In this document: in pieces, positions 21,822 through 34,235 of the stretch | Layout of the letters: each line of letters begins with the position of its first letter | Numbering within the stretch: position 1 is the stretch's first letter | DNA from: Porites lobata | Lineage: Eukaryota; Cnidaria; Anthozoa; Scleractinia; Poritidae | Length of the DNA stretch: 64,000 nucleotides | Direction of reading: 5' to 3' | Assembly: GCA_942486035.1 (NCBI GenBank) | Contig: CALNXK010000178.1 | Coordinates: 645,001 to 709,000, forward strand | The notes under the pieces: model-generated | What the model was told of the DNA's origin: nothing | The model's database searches: none | Seen by the model: the letters and a program-made list of their open reading frames with translations, nothing else | Program-made: the position numbers and the translations under genes

Positions 21822-23178
21822 ATGAAGACTTTGTACCAGTTAGCCTTTGAAGCGGTTCCCAATAAGGGCTTGATGGTGGAAACATTCCTTGTACCCTGGC
21901 ACCCGATCGCACAAGAATTGCGGGAGCAGCAATATATCGAAGACAGACATCGGTATAGGGAACAACATCGCGTAAACTTCAGGTGTGTATACGAAGACTT
22001 GTGTTTTTATCGAAACATGGTTTTCAAACTCAAAAATTTACCCTAGCAATGTTGCGTCTTTAGACCGATTGTGGAATCGCTGTTTTGGATTAAAGACTGC
22101 ACATGGTTAAGTGTGAAGACCAAATGCTGTATGATTGAACTATAAAAACGTGTTTTTAAACGCGCATGTTTATGTTTATTTTAGAAAATGTTTAAAACAA
22201 CTGCAAGTTCGAAGATGGGACACCTTTTGCTGTAAAACGGGGTGGGTCGCAACTAAATCCGCTCGCTATGGGGAAGACCCAAGATGCCCGTAATGTAAAA
22301 GAATTAGGACAATGGGTTTTAACGTTAGACAGATTACGTTTGAAAAGGCAAAAACAAAAAGTTGACCAAAATGAGGAGACACGTTTAATGCGTCTTTTTT
22401 ACTATACACCTATTTGTAGAGAATTATTCGATTAGATTGAACGTGTTTTTAAACGCGCTTGTTGATTGTTTTATTTTAGAAATTGTTTGAATCAGCTGAA
22501 AGTTCGAAGATGGACCATGTACTGTCATAAAACAGAATGGATTCCCGTTAATGCTATGTTGCCTATGTGTTCCTATTGTAAAAGAATTAGGACAACCCAA
22601 TTAACGTTAGATGGTTTACGTTTGAAACGTCAAAAGAAATTTGTAGATAAAAATGAGGAGGCGCGTTTAATTCGACGTTTTTACTATACACCTATTCGTA
22701 GATGCTTAGAATTTATGTAAATTTTTTGTTTTCCTTAGAAAATGTTTGCGCCAGATAAAGAATCGTCACTACTGTAGATCAGTCCAATGGCTTTCTTTTA
22801 ATCGAGAAACTTGTTCACAATTTCTCAGAATTGCTGTTGAAGGTTTGACCGTGGAGGGTCAAATGAGACATGACCGATATGAAAGAGTTAATTTTGAAAG
22901 GGAACGACGCAAAATCTTTAAGTTATATAGGGGTAAACAAATTTTAGAAAAACGTCAGGCACTTGAACAAAGAGTGATGCAATCTTTTGGTTTGTTTTTG
23001 TAGAGAAGCTTTACAAGATATTCGTTTTTTACCATGTAATCCTTTTTACGAAGTGGATTGAAATTGACAGACAGAAAACTGATTTTCGTATCACTGTTTT
23101 AAATATAACCATTGATGATTTAGGTGTTATTGACGACCCTTTTTTTCCACATGTTGAATCAATGATCGAGCGCTTTGA
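21822..23178 (+). pseudogene. Multi-exon gene with alternative terminal exons, left copy
   Basis: No known family was recognised. A 161-nt first exon (21822-21982) encodes 53 residues plus two bases and ends in AG before GTGTGTA. Downstream are acceptor-like sites, each a T-rich tract and TAG before A, opening segments that end in their own stop: A 22064-22145, B 22185-~22290 (decayed), C 22480-22720, D 22739-23003, E 23004 onward (frameshifted by an extra T). All begin in the phase set by exon 1 and with Arg followed by a similar Leu-rich motif (KCLKQL, NCLNQL, KCLRQI, EALQDI). The pattern fits mutually exclusive 3' exons. Segments B and C are paralogous duplicates with CxxC and YYTPI/RR motifs. 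Unspliced reading gives a short alternative tail. No transcript evidence is available. Confidence 0.6.
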
Positions 23179-23866
23179 GTGAACGTACGTTCACTTAAAA
23201 TTAGAATTTCCTTGGTTTTTTCGAGATTATCAAGATGACTTTTTGGACCAGATCCATTAGGGTTCTGATATGTTCCAGTTTGTAAATAAGAAAAAGTGCT
23301 TTGAAAAGGACTTAGCCGACTTGCGGCTAAAATATGTTCCTCTCATTGCATTTACTAAGAAAATGATTGTACCGTTTTACCGAAGGGAGGTAAAATGTAA
23401 AAATAAAGATAAGTTTGCGTGTAATTTACTTGTGTCTTTGGGAAAAAAGAAATGAACTGAGATTGTCAAATGAACGCTCAGGCAAGGAGGGGTTTTCTTA
23501 GAACTGAATGAACTGAGATTATCAAATGAACGCTCAGGGGAAAAAAGAACAAAGATTATAGCTGAATCAGCCAAAAAATTAATTAGAAAAAGAACAAAGA
23601 TTCATTAAAGAGGGGTCGGTAGAACAAAGATTCATTATAGAGTGGTAAAAAATTAATTAGAAAAAGAACAAAAGTAGCTGACTCAGTCAAAATAAGTCAT
23701 TAGGTAGCCTTGGGCAGCCTTGAACATTCTTTGTCCATTATGACTTAATGAAATTCGAAGCACGCGCTCCACAGCTAATTTAACTAAACTGCGTCTCTGA
23801 AAGCGTCATTCAGTTTTTACTGTCTTACTGAACGGAGCTTGTCCAAACGATCTTCAAAAACGAAAC
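23179..23866. other. Spacer before PolB with short direct repeats
   Basis: No gene is supported. Direct repeats of about 20-30 bp (for example TCAAATGAACGCTCAGG at about 23466 and 23522; AGAACAAAGATTCATTA at about 23589 and 23621) match the tandem repeats at 54295-54410 in the right copy. The region is the 5' flank of PolB. Confidence 0.5.
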
Positions 23867-26201
23867 ATGGATCCTTACATTCGTGGGCTTATAGAGAATG
23901 ATGGTTTAAAAGAAGTTTTAGCCAAGGAGCTAGAATGGACAGCTAGTCAGGGAGAGGAACTGATGGATTCCGATGACGAATTGGACCTGTTAGCCGCTTC
24001 ACGCAGAGCAGATCAGCACGGTGGAAATCGGCCATTTGCCATTAATATGGAACGGATAGGTCCAATACGGCGATGGAGAGATGGTGTAGTGGTTCAGCAC
24101 GCTGTTCGCTCCCGGTTAATTCAGTTGCGTCCTCCTAATGGAGAATTACAGGGAGAGGCAATTACTGAAGCAAAGATTCAAGGCCTGAAGGCACGTTTGT
24201 GATCCCCGAAATGAACTTGGACGCGTTGAACATTTGTCTATGTCCATGGCTGTTCATCATAGTACAGGTACACACACATGGACCAGTACACGGCCTATTC
24301 CGTTAGAAGAGTGGCTTAATTGTAGCGAATACACCGAACATTGGTTAGATAAACTAGCCAAGCAATTAAACTCAGCTGAGAGTTTTGATACAAGCATTGG
24401 TGAATTTTACATTGAACTGTTGTTTTTTAAGAATCGTCAACGTGGAAGCGAACATCGTGGAAAAAAAGGAAACCCCGGCAGTATGTCTTAAGAAGACATG
24501 CTCAAAAAAAAGAAATGCCTTATTACAATCAAGAATAAAGATGACCTTTGCGCTTCGCGGGGCCTCGTCACGATGCAAGCCCTTGCTGATGGAGATCCAC
24601 AGTATAAGAACATCAGATTAGGTCGCGGTCAGCAAGGTTATCTGGCGCACAAACTTTGTCAAGAAGCCGGGGTAACCAAGGGACCCTGTGGTGCCGAAGA
24701 AATGCAGCAATTTCAAGATCATTTAGGTCCTCAAGGTTATCAGATCATTGTCTTTGAAGGACAACGAGGCATGATTTGGTTCAAAGACCGCGCTTACAAT
24801 GATGCGTCCAAGAAAATTTGCCTACTTAAAGTACAAAATCACTTTCATGGACTGCGTAGCATTCCAGCCCTGTTAAATAGAAGTTATTATTGCCATCACT
24901 GCGAGAAAGGCTACAACCAAGAAACGAGCGAAAATCATAATTGCCTTGGGCAGAACGGTAGCAGTTGCAAAAGAACGAACGGAAGTTGTCCTAATTTCGC
25001 GACCTACGTGACACCAGAAGTCTATTGTGATCAATGTAATCAAAAGTTTTACGGACAGAACTGTTATGACGCACACAAACGAGGAGCGAATAGTGTTTGC
25101 AGCCGATTTAAAAAGTGTCACGAATGCTGCCAAGTTTACAAGTTCCGTCCCAAAAAGAAACATCACTGCTATCACGCTCTTTGCCGAAACTGTAAAGAAG
25201 TCACACTTGTCAATCACCGTTGTTTTATTCAACCCATTGTGGATGAAGACAAAACAGCGTGGGGTCCACGTATGGTGTCAGAGCATGCGGACGAAGAAAG
25301 GATGATGGAATTTGAAGAGGCAGAGAACGAAGGAGACAGTGAAGGAAAAGAAAAAGTGGAACCCATGATTTGTGCCATGGACTTTGAATGTACGCAGAAT
25401 GAAATCGAAGAATTTGAAGTAGTGCGTGTTGGATGGAAATATCTGGGTGAGATCGATAGTTATCAGGAAGCGGGAACAGCGATGGATTTGTTGCGTGACG
25501 CTCAAGCGAGAACTGTCATGGAGGACGGTAAAGAACGCAAAGTCTATGTGTATGCTCACAATATGCGTGGTTTTGATTCATCCTTTCTTTTGCATGCTTT
25601 GTATGATCTGGGCTACCAGATTGTGAAAGTATTGAGTGTGGGAGCCAAGTATTTGTCGTTCGAGTGTGGTAACCTTATTTTTCGTGATTCGTTAAATTTT
25701 TTTAATATGGCCTTAGAGAAATTACGGGCGACATTCAATTTGACGGAAACACACAAGGGATTCTTTGCATATTCGTGGATACGCGAGTCCAAGTATGGGT
25801 ATGTGGATGCTTATCCACCAGCAGAGGACTATCACCCAGAAAGGATGTCAGAGAAAAGACGTAAAGAATTTTACGCATGGCACAAAGAAAAAGTGGAAAG
25901 CGGGGCAATCTTCGATTTTAAGAAAGAACTCTCTGCCTATCTTCATAGCGATGTTGAAGTCCTCTTTCAGTCCTTGGAAGCATTTGGAAAAGAAATGGTC
26001 GAACTGACTGGAATTAATCCAGTGATTGAATGCGTTACCATCGCGAGTACCGCCAACAAGGTGTGGAGAAAGAAATTTCTGATTCGAGACCTCATTGCAC
26101 TTGAACCCAAAAACGGATGGCGCCAAAACCAACAGAATCAAAGTGTGGAGGCCCTGCAATGGTGGGAGTTTGAAAATTCTAAGATTGGAGGAGGAATTCA
26201 G

Positions 26202-26515
26202 GTAAGATATTTTTAGTTGCAGTAAAAGTCTGCACATTTTAAATTTAATTTGCAGTGTTTTACTGCATTTTTCAGTTCGCGAGATGTTTCATATTGTGCA
26301 ATGGCAAATGCACACTACAAATCAAAAATTACAAGGAATTGTATGGGAAATATGTGTAAAAAGTATGCGCTTAAGAAAAATTATTTGCAGTGTTTTACTG
26401 CATTTTTCAGTTTGCGAAATCAATTGAACTGTGCATTTGTGTATGCACACTGTAAAATTATAATCTGCGGACCGCACAGAACACAAAAACAAATGTATAT
26501 TTATCTATTTTTCAG
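26202..26515 (+). other. PolB intron 1 (left), hairpin-rich
   Basis: GTAAGAT donor and TTTTTCAG acceptor. It contains short hairpins such as TGCAGT-GTTTT-ACTGCA (twice) and CTGCGGACCGCACAG, and GTGCA...TGCAC pairs. The same units recur in the other three PolB introns. Confidence 0.75.
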
Positions 26516-27522
26516 CATGTGCGAAACTCACTCGATGGCGAGGCCCGTGTTTTAACCCCAGCTCCGTCCTACAATGTGGATGGTTATCATGCAGACAGCA
26601 ATACAGTGTACGAGTATCAAGGATGCATTTTTCATGGTTGTAAACGATGTTTCCCCCTCAGCCGTCAGAAGAAAAGACACTGCCATCCGGACCAAACCAT
26701 CGAAGAGGTCTATGAAGCCACATGTCTGAAGACCGCAATCCTCCGAGATGCTGGCTACACAGTGATTGAAAAATGGGGGTGCGACTTTGCCCAGCAGAAA
26801 AAAACAGACCCAGAGCTCCAAACCTTCCTGGAAAGCTTTGAACTAGTTCCACCGCTCGAACCACGAGATGCCTTCTTTGGTGGACGTACCGGCGCCACAA
26901 CATTGTACGCCAAAGCTGCTGAGGGAGAAGAGATCTCGTATGTAGATTTCACTTCCTTGTACCCCTCCATCAACAAATATGGAACTTATCCTGTGCGATT
27001 TCCAGAAATTTACCTCAACCCTGCCGATTAAAATATCTTCCATTATTTTGGTATCGCTCAGGTCGACATCCTTGCGCCTGAGCGGCTTTTTCATCCTGTT
27101 CTCCCCGTCAGAGAAGGAGGAAAGCTGACATTTCCTTTATGCAGAGCATGCGTTAAAGAAGAAATGGCCAAACCACTCCTAGAATGCAGCAATATGTGTG
27201 GTCACACTCGTGATCAGCGAATGTTACACAGTACCTGGTGTACTCCGGAACTGCAAAAAGCAGTAGAAAAAGGATACGAAATCCTGAAAATCCATGAAGT
27301 CTGGCATTTTATCCCAGAGAACCGCTGCACCGGACTGTTTGCGGAGTATGTAAACACCTGGCTCAAACTAAAACAGGAGAGTGCCGGCTGGCCTAAAGAG
27401 TGTGTGACAGATGAGCAGAAAGCAGAGTATATCAGAAAGTACGAAGAGCACGAGGGGATTGAACTTGAAAATGTAGCAGAAAATCCTGGACGGAGATCTA
27501 TTGCGAAGATGCTTTTGAACAG

Positions 27523-27994
27523 GTAACTAGTTATGTTAAAATCAAAATTTCCAAAACGTTTTATGATGAAACCCCGATAAAACGATGAAACCACGATGAA
27601 ACGGCGATTCATCATCGATGAAACCACGATGAAAAATCTTTTAAAGTTTAAGTTACAGACTTTTTTCCACACTTAAGAAATTAAGTTGCAGTAAAAGTCT
27701 GCCCTTTTTAAATTTAAGTTGCAGTGTTTTACCGCATTTTTAAGTTCGCGAGATGTTTAATACTGTGCAATTGGGAATGCATGCTACAAATCAAAAATTA
27801 GAAGGAAATGTGTGTAAAAAAGTCTGCACTTAAGAAAATTAACTTGCAGTGTTTTACTGCATTTTAAGGTTTGCGATTTGTTTCGTACTATGCATTTGCA
27901 TATGCACACTGTAAAAATTATAATCTGCGGACCTCGCAGAAAACAATAACAAACTTATAATGTTTGTGTTTTCTTTCTTTTTTCTATTTTTCAG
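27523..27994 (+). other. PolB intron 2 (left), hairpin-rich
   Basis: GTAACTA donor and TTTTTCAG acceptor. It interrupts motif B between the two bases AG and the third base of a Ser codon. It holds the same TGCAGT...ACTGCA units plus an extra ~130-bp stretch of GATGAAACCACGATGAAAC repeats (about 27560-27630) absent from the right copy. Confidence 0.75.
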
Positions 27995-28946
27995 CTTATG
28001 GGGTAAATTTGGCGAGCGTCAAAATAAACCAGTGACCCGCTGTATTACACAGCCAGCCGACCTGTTTCGTTTACTCGACGATCCAGTGTTCCAAATTTCC
28101 GCGGTTCGCATTTGTAGCGAAGATGTGATGGAGGTTGTCACCACGACTGCCGAAGATGAATGTGAGCGCAGTTTTAAAACCAACGTGTTCGTCGCGGCCT
28201 TCACAACGTCTCTCGCTCGTCTGAAGTTGTATGAAGCCCTTGATTTTTTAGGTGACCGAGCTCTGTATTACGATACAGACTCGGTCAACAACAAAACCAA
28301 ACCTGGTCAGGAAAAACTACCACTGGGAACGTGCCTCGGACAGTTCACAGATGAACTTGATGGCGATTCAATCGTGGAATTTTGCAGTGGCGGCGCGAAG
28401 AATTATGGATATCTTACCAAGAAAGGCAAGGTGGAGTGTAAGGTGCGTGGGTTTACACTCAATTACGAGACACTCCAGATTCTCAACTACTACACAATGC
28501 GGGATAACATCCTGAAAGAATTGGATCACCCCATGCAGCAGCGGCGAGAAATGGCAACTACCATTCCTGATTTCTTTGCCAGAGACCAAACGACCAAGAA
28601 GATTAAACTCACAGAATGAGTGAAAAAGTATGGTTTGGTCTTCGACAAACGCGTCATTGATCCTGCCACTCGCGTGTCCACACCCTACGGATACAACTGG
28701 TTCAGCGGAGACGCAGAACTGTTACTTTCATTGTAAATATATATTTTTTATTTTTATTTTTTTAGATTTTTTCTTAAAGGAGGTAAGGTAGCATGGAGGC
28801 ACTAACCCCTTTAATAGGAACATTTGCATGCTTTTAGCTTTTGAAATAAAATTAGGAGTAGGTGTTGTAACGGTTTCATCGAAGGGAGGTGAAATGGCTT
28901 AATAAACTAAGTTTGCGACTCAAATTATTGGTGTGGTCTCTGTTAG

Positions 28947-28955
28947 TATAAATAG
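28947..28955 (+). promoter_or_regulatory. TATA box (TATAAATAG) of penton-like gene, left
   Basis: It lies 42 bp before the ATG at 28989. Position and sequence are conserved in the right copy (59558-59566). Confidence 0.7.
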
Positions 28956-28988
28956 AGGGACATGACAGGGTAAGTTACTTTTCGTAAG

Positions 28989-29937
28989 ATGTCGAACATT
29001 TACCTGACCCTCGTAAGCGATGTCACCCAAAATTACTTGAGTAATGTGGCAAATCAGTTTAAAGTCAAACCTGGGTTAAGATTACATGGGGAAGGATGGA
29101 AAGTCTCATTGTCAGTGCTATTTTACCAAAAATGTCTTTGTTCAAAGATTTGCAAAGTGAGACCAACGACTTGATATAAATATGGTTTGATGTGGATGGA
29201 CTAAACTCACTCGAAAACGAAAAAAGGGACATGTTAATGCAAACGACCTTAAAGCAATGGAAAAAGAAAATAAGTCTCGAACAGGAATTGAATTTATGAA
29301 TGAAGTCAAATCTCTGCTTGATGAAAGGAGACAAACTCAAATCCCTGCTGGAAAGAAAATTCTAGACCCTCAATGGGTTAATCTTGAATGGAAACGAGAG
29401 GCGAGTGAACCAGAATTGTTAATACATCATTCCGACCCAGGCACTAGTGTCACGATTTTGAAAAAGTTTTCAGAAATGATGCAATGGGTGAACAAAACAA
29501 ATCATTTAGATTATCGCGCAGGTCCGAATTTAGTGATCAGTTATCCTTCTCATATCCGACAAACGTCTGATCTTAGTATTAATGAACCTACTAAAATAGA
29601 TTCAAATTGGCTATATTTGAGTAGCAAAGCGGACTTCAGATTGACCAATCTCAATACGACCTTTGCGGAAGCATTAAATCTACTTGCCAGACCCCTCACC
29701 ATGACGGCTACCGTGACTGCCAACAGTGAGACTGTCACACAATCCTTAGGACAAGTCTATTATGCGCCCGAAGGATTGCAACGCTATGTGTTTACCCCAC
29801 CCGTGGAAGAATTTTATGAGGTGCAAACAAATCATTGGGATGAAGTGGAAATTACCCTGAAAGAACTGGATGACCAGAAAGTAAATTTTTACAGTCAAAG
29901 TCAGTGTGTGATTCGACTGCATTTTAAGAAAGAATAA
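28989..29937 (+). pseudogene. Penton-like structural protein 1, left copy
   Basis: The N-terminus (MSNIYLTLVSDVT; QFKVKPGLRL) matches the right copy at 59603, and the C-terminal two thirds (29257-29937) is open. Between about 29120 and 29260 the frame is broken by indels and the TGA/TAA codons near 29157-29177. The pattern (an N-terminal LTL/YVTL strand, FKV, a Gly-x-W block, and a C-terminal TVTANSETVTQSLGQVYY block) is shared with 39589-40725 and 62205-62924, which suggests one paralogous virion-protein family. Assignment as penton or other minor capsid protein is tentative, based on Polinton context. Confidence 0.65.
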
Positions 29938-30000
29938 GACACACAACATTTCAATTGTAAAATCAAATTTTATTAAGTGAATAAAAAAACAGAATTACAG

Positions 30001-30118
30001 ATTAAGTTTGCGTTTTGCTTGCATGATAGTTTTGACAATCCGTTCTTGCTTGGTTTTCTTGCCTGGGAGCTTTGAAATAGCGCGAATCATTTTATCGTCG
30101 GCTTTCCACTTGTCCTTT
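30001..30118 (-). pseudogene. PLA2 protein C-terminal end, left copy (separated by transposon)
   Basis: It encodes the last ~39 residues (KADDKMIRAISKLPGKK region and a basic tail), ending in TAA. The rest of the gene resumes at 34236. The 4.1-kb TIR transposon entered between them. The same sequence is uninterrupted at 60601-60900. Confidence 0.85.
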
Positions 30119-33100
30119 CACTACTAGGAGTATGTATGTGAAACACCATGTGAAAAACGTGTGAAAAATGTTCTATTTTCACACATTTTTCACACGTTTT
30201 TCACACACTTTTCACATGCATTTCACACATATTTCACGTGCATGTGAAATTTTGCATAGTGAAATATATGTGAAAAGGGTGTGAAGCGACGTCATCTCTT
30301 TCACACATATTTTCACATACACTTCACATGGGGTTTCACACAGGCTTTCACATGTGAATCCTCATTTAAATTCACACATATTTTCATACACTTCACATGG
30401 GGTTTCACATGGGCTTTCACATATACTTAATCCTCAATGAATGGCAAAACATCTAGAATTTCACATGCTACTAATTCACACATTATTTTCACATACACTT
30501 CACATGGGGTTTCACATGAGCTTTCTCAAACTCATTAATAATTCATTAAGAAAATACAAAGGAAATTAATGTTTAATGAGTGTTTGGAAATCGGATGAAA
30601 CACTGCTTAGTATTTGCATCCTTAATTTCTACTTCAAAAATGATTTTGTTTGAGAAGAAATATCAAACATTCGACACAGTGTTTCATCACCAGATGAAAC
30701 ACCTCGAAGTTTGTCAAAAATACTCCGCTGCACGTCGTATTTTCAACTCTCTTCTCGGTGTTTCATCTGGTGATGAAACACTGCATCTCATGTTTGATAT
30801 ATTACTTCACATGTAAATCCTCAGAGATCGGAGATCATGAATGGCAATAGAATTTCACTACCCTGCGAGCAGAGGTTTGTTTACACGTAAACAAACTAAC
30901 TACGCGACAGACAAGCCACCCAAACGACTTCATAAACGCTAAAAGCCATGCGAGAGAGAAAACTCCGCTTGCAGGGTAGAATTTCCCATACCACTCACAC
31001 AAATTGGGTATGTTGTTTCACAAGCAAATATTCAGTAAATAAACTAGCTTAGATCAATTTACACACAAATTTACATTTGCACTTTCTGCTTGCAATAAAT
31101 TTGTCTGATGTACTGTCAACTGCATGCATGGTTGTGTGTTCATATAGTCACAAACAACTTCAGGTTTATAGCCTGATCTGTTGGTTTATTTATAATTTTA
31201 CGGTATTTTCAGAAGAACTTGATTTATATAAAACTGGCAAAAAGTGAAAAGCAAACTGGATAGAATTGATTGGCAAAGGAAAGTGGTTTCATATTATCAA
31301 CACGGTGAAACTCAGTTCAACTGACTCACATGTCCCAAAATGAACTTAAATGTAAATTTAAGTTACTCAAAAAGGCACATAAGGCTAATGGAAACATCAA
31401 TGTCTAATCCTGTATATTTGTCAATATTTATTGCCTGGAGGATAATAATAAAAACAAAACTTTCTATCACGCTTAGTTTTTATACCTTTAATTCCTACAT
31501 CAATAAAATAACTAATAATATACTAATTTTTGGTTAGAAATATTTCTTATAAATTGTAATAATTATGATAGTAAATGACATAGTGGCCAATTTACAATTT
31601 CCACTTATTAAGGAATACCAAGTTACAGAAAAGCAATCTAGCACTCAATGTCAGTGAAAAGACAAAGTACATAAACAACTTTGAAAAATACAAGCATGTT
31701 TATGGAAAAAAATAATGCTAACTGACTGCTTCTTTCAAAGTGGCTGAACAGCTTTCTGAACTGAAGGTCCACACATCAGACTAGATAGAGCTGCCTTTTA
31801 TTTTTGACCTTATTGCAGATGTATGAATATTATGAATCGAAGCTCAAATAAACAAACCTACTCAAATTTTATAGGTTTAGTTCAACTCTCAAGTCATTGT
31901 AAATTAACTGGAAACTTAATTGCTTCCAACTTGTAGTATACATTGCATGCATATCGGAAACTTATGTTATTTCTTCTCCTATTTTATTTAACATTGGTCT
32001 TGACAAGTCTGCCACAGCCTACTAGCGCCAGAACATAAAATTTTCAGAGTATTCCATCGACGATTTGCAACAAAGAGTACAGTTTTTTCTGCAGTAAACA
32101 AAAAGGAATCAATCAATGGCATATCTGTGCATGCATCTTAAATTAAGATGTATCTTTGAAGGTTCCAGCTTACGCAAAGTCATTAGAAAACCAAAGTAAG
32201 CTCTTGTTAACGAACCACGATATCAAGAAGAACATACCTTTCTGCAATAATCCAGCTGAGTTGCTGACTTGGAAACATGCTTTTTGTGAAGAATTTTGCA
32301 ATTGATCACTGTCTCTCGAAAATAACATGGGTATTATTGACAGACTCTCTTTCTATCTATCCGAAAGTAACGAAAATATTCTGTTTGCATCGCTGTGTTG
32401 CTTGTGAAGTCCGCGTGAATTTGAACTATTCAACGGAACTTCATTTTACAATTTTCTATTGTAAATCAAATTGCGCATGTGCTAAAATCACGGGGAAGCC
32501 TGGGAAACAACAAACATGGCGGCTAATCTTGCGATGGAGAAAGTGCACTCGTTTGAGTCGAAAAAGCGGTTATTTTCAGCATTGATTAGAATATTCCAGT
32601 GCATTTGAAGTGTTAGAAGCAAGAGAAAAACTTAACATTGTTCCTTTAAGTTGGGAAACCTTTGAGAATTTAAGGAAATGCTGGCCTTCACTACATGAAT
32701 CTAAGTTGCGACTAAATACGTGTTGTGGACGTTTTTCATGTTGGATAAGCTCAGGTACGGAAAGCTGATTAAACCAAAGGCAACTTGAGCAAACCAAGAG
32801 CATGCCAGTTGTTTTCTTCAAGGAATCATTAGTTGAACGAACGGTATCAAATGAAAACTCAAAAAGCATGCAAAGCAAGGAACTGTTCGCATGTTCAAGT
32901 GGACTTTCAACATTACAACGAGGAACGTTACAGTAAGAAACAAAACATTCATAAAGTGTAGTTACACATGTCATATATGTTAGCAAAGTAAGTTTTCTGA
33001 TGGAGTAATAAAATTAAGTCCGTTTTGTCCTCAATGAAGATCTGTTGAAAGAATGGTTTAATTCCCAGGATTTAGCCCTCCCCACTTAACAAAAATCATG

Positions 33101-34235
33101 GTACACATCTCTCTGGGTGGAAACTCAAGTGGTAAGATACACAACCCACAAATTTAGATGAGACAGTTGATAAAATACATAAATTTATATAGCATGATCT
33201 AGCAAACAATGAAGACAATGATATTTGTAAAGATGCACATGTGGATCGGATACTCGAAAGGTTTTAATCAAGCCAAATATAATGAAGAACGTACAGTGTA
33301 TTCAGGGCTTTCAAAATGTTTCGAAGTAGGCGCCAACTCTGGAAAAGCAGGCGGCTGTGACAATCGAGATTGTTTGTCACAAGCTAATTGTTATGACCAG
33401 CGCAACAACTCTAGTCTCCGGCTTCTTTTGAAACCCCTGTGTATTTAACAATCATTAATACAGTTATTGACTGAGAGATCTGGTTGCAAGCTAGATCATG
33501 GCAAGAGCTTTGAACGTTAATTCCAGTCCGATGCTTTACAAGAGGGCCCTTCTGGGGCTTGGCACTTTGGTATATTGGGGTTCGCCTTTAATGGCGATGA
33601 TGATGATGATTTGTAACAGCACATTTGTTGTGATCACTTGCCTTAAAGGTCTGACGCATTAAAGTATAGTGAATTTTCTAGGTTAGTAACTTATCAAATC
33701 TTATTCTTCAAAAATTCATGACCCTCATAGTCAACTTAGTTTGATATTTATCAGCTATGAGCAGTAGAATGCTAGATGTGGCATGACATGAAATTTAATT
33801 TTGCAGTTTTTATGAGCCATGAAATGCCTTTCATGGGGTATTCACTAGAAATTCATAGCATTTTCATAAAAATATGGTTCATAGTGGTTGCATTTAACAA
33901 GCCCTAAAAAAAATTCACATGCTCACTCTGACATGCCTAAAAGTGTTCACATGCATGTGAAAAATTTCACATGCATAGCATCTATTATGCATGTGAAATT
34001 TGAAGTTCACATGCATGACAAAATTGTTTCACATGTATGAAACGATTTCACATGTAATAAAATGCATGGAAAAATAGTTCAGACATATGACAAAAATTTT
34101 TCACATGTATTACAAAATTTCACATGCACATCAAAAAGTTCACATGCATGTGAAATGCTGATGTGGTGAACTTGTATTTTTCCCAACATTGATTTCACAT
34201 GGTTCCTTTTTTTCACACACATAGCCCTAGTAGTA
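30119..34235. mobile_element. Non-autonomous TIR transposon (4.1 kb) with TTCACATG-rich ends
   Basis: The ends are inverted repeats: (C)ACTACTAGGAGTATGTATGT at the left and, reading inward from the right, (T)ACTACTAGGGCTATGTGTGT. Twenty-one of 25 positions match. Comparison with the empty site at ~60720 (GTCC-TGT-AAATTTT) suggests a 3-bp duplication TTT, as in PIF/Harbinger-type transposons. Subterminal regions (30120-30540 and 33910-34220) are dense in TTCACATG/CATGTGAA words. No transposase or long ORF was found inside; short ORFs have no motif. Confidence 0.75.
30677..30782. repeat. Palindromic hairpin inside the TIR transposon
   Basis: A 25-bp arm around GTGTTTCATCACCAGATGAA is repeated exactly as its reverse complement about 55 bp downstream. 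It could be a nested MITE or an internal regulatory hairpin. Confidence 0.6.

Larger units (their letters stand above)
23867..28735 (+). pseudogene. polB: Protein-primed family B DNA polymerase, left copy (three exons)
   Basis: This is the replication polymerase of Polintons. Exon 1 (23867-26201) carries a Cys/His-rich region (about 24880-25230) and 3'-5' exonuclease motifs: DFEC (ExoI), HNMRGFDSS (ExoII), YLHSDVEV (ExoIII). Exon 2 (26516-27522) carries VDFTSLYPS (motif A). Exon 3 (27995-28735) opens inside motif B (WGKFGERQN) and carries YYDTDSV (motif C). Introns 26202-26515 and 27523-27994 have GT/AG ends. Lesions are a frameshift near 24200, TAA at 24489, TAA at 27029 and TGA at 28617. 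The copy is therefore inactive as written. It is collinear with 54642-59322. Confidence 0.93.

Noticed and set aside
24873..26237. Minus-strand ORFs of 93-129 codons in PolB exon 1
   Set aside because: Antisense shadows of the polymerase frame, not conserved as proteins.
32576..32986. 136-codon minus ORF inside the TIR transposon
   Set aside because: No transposase motif, Ser/Leu-rich, overlapped by other short ORFs; probably chance.
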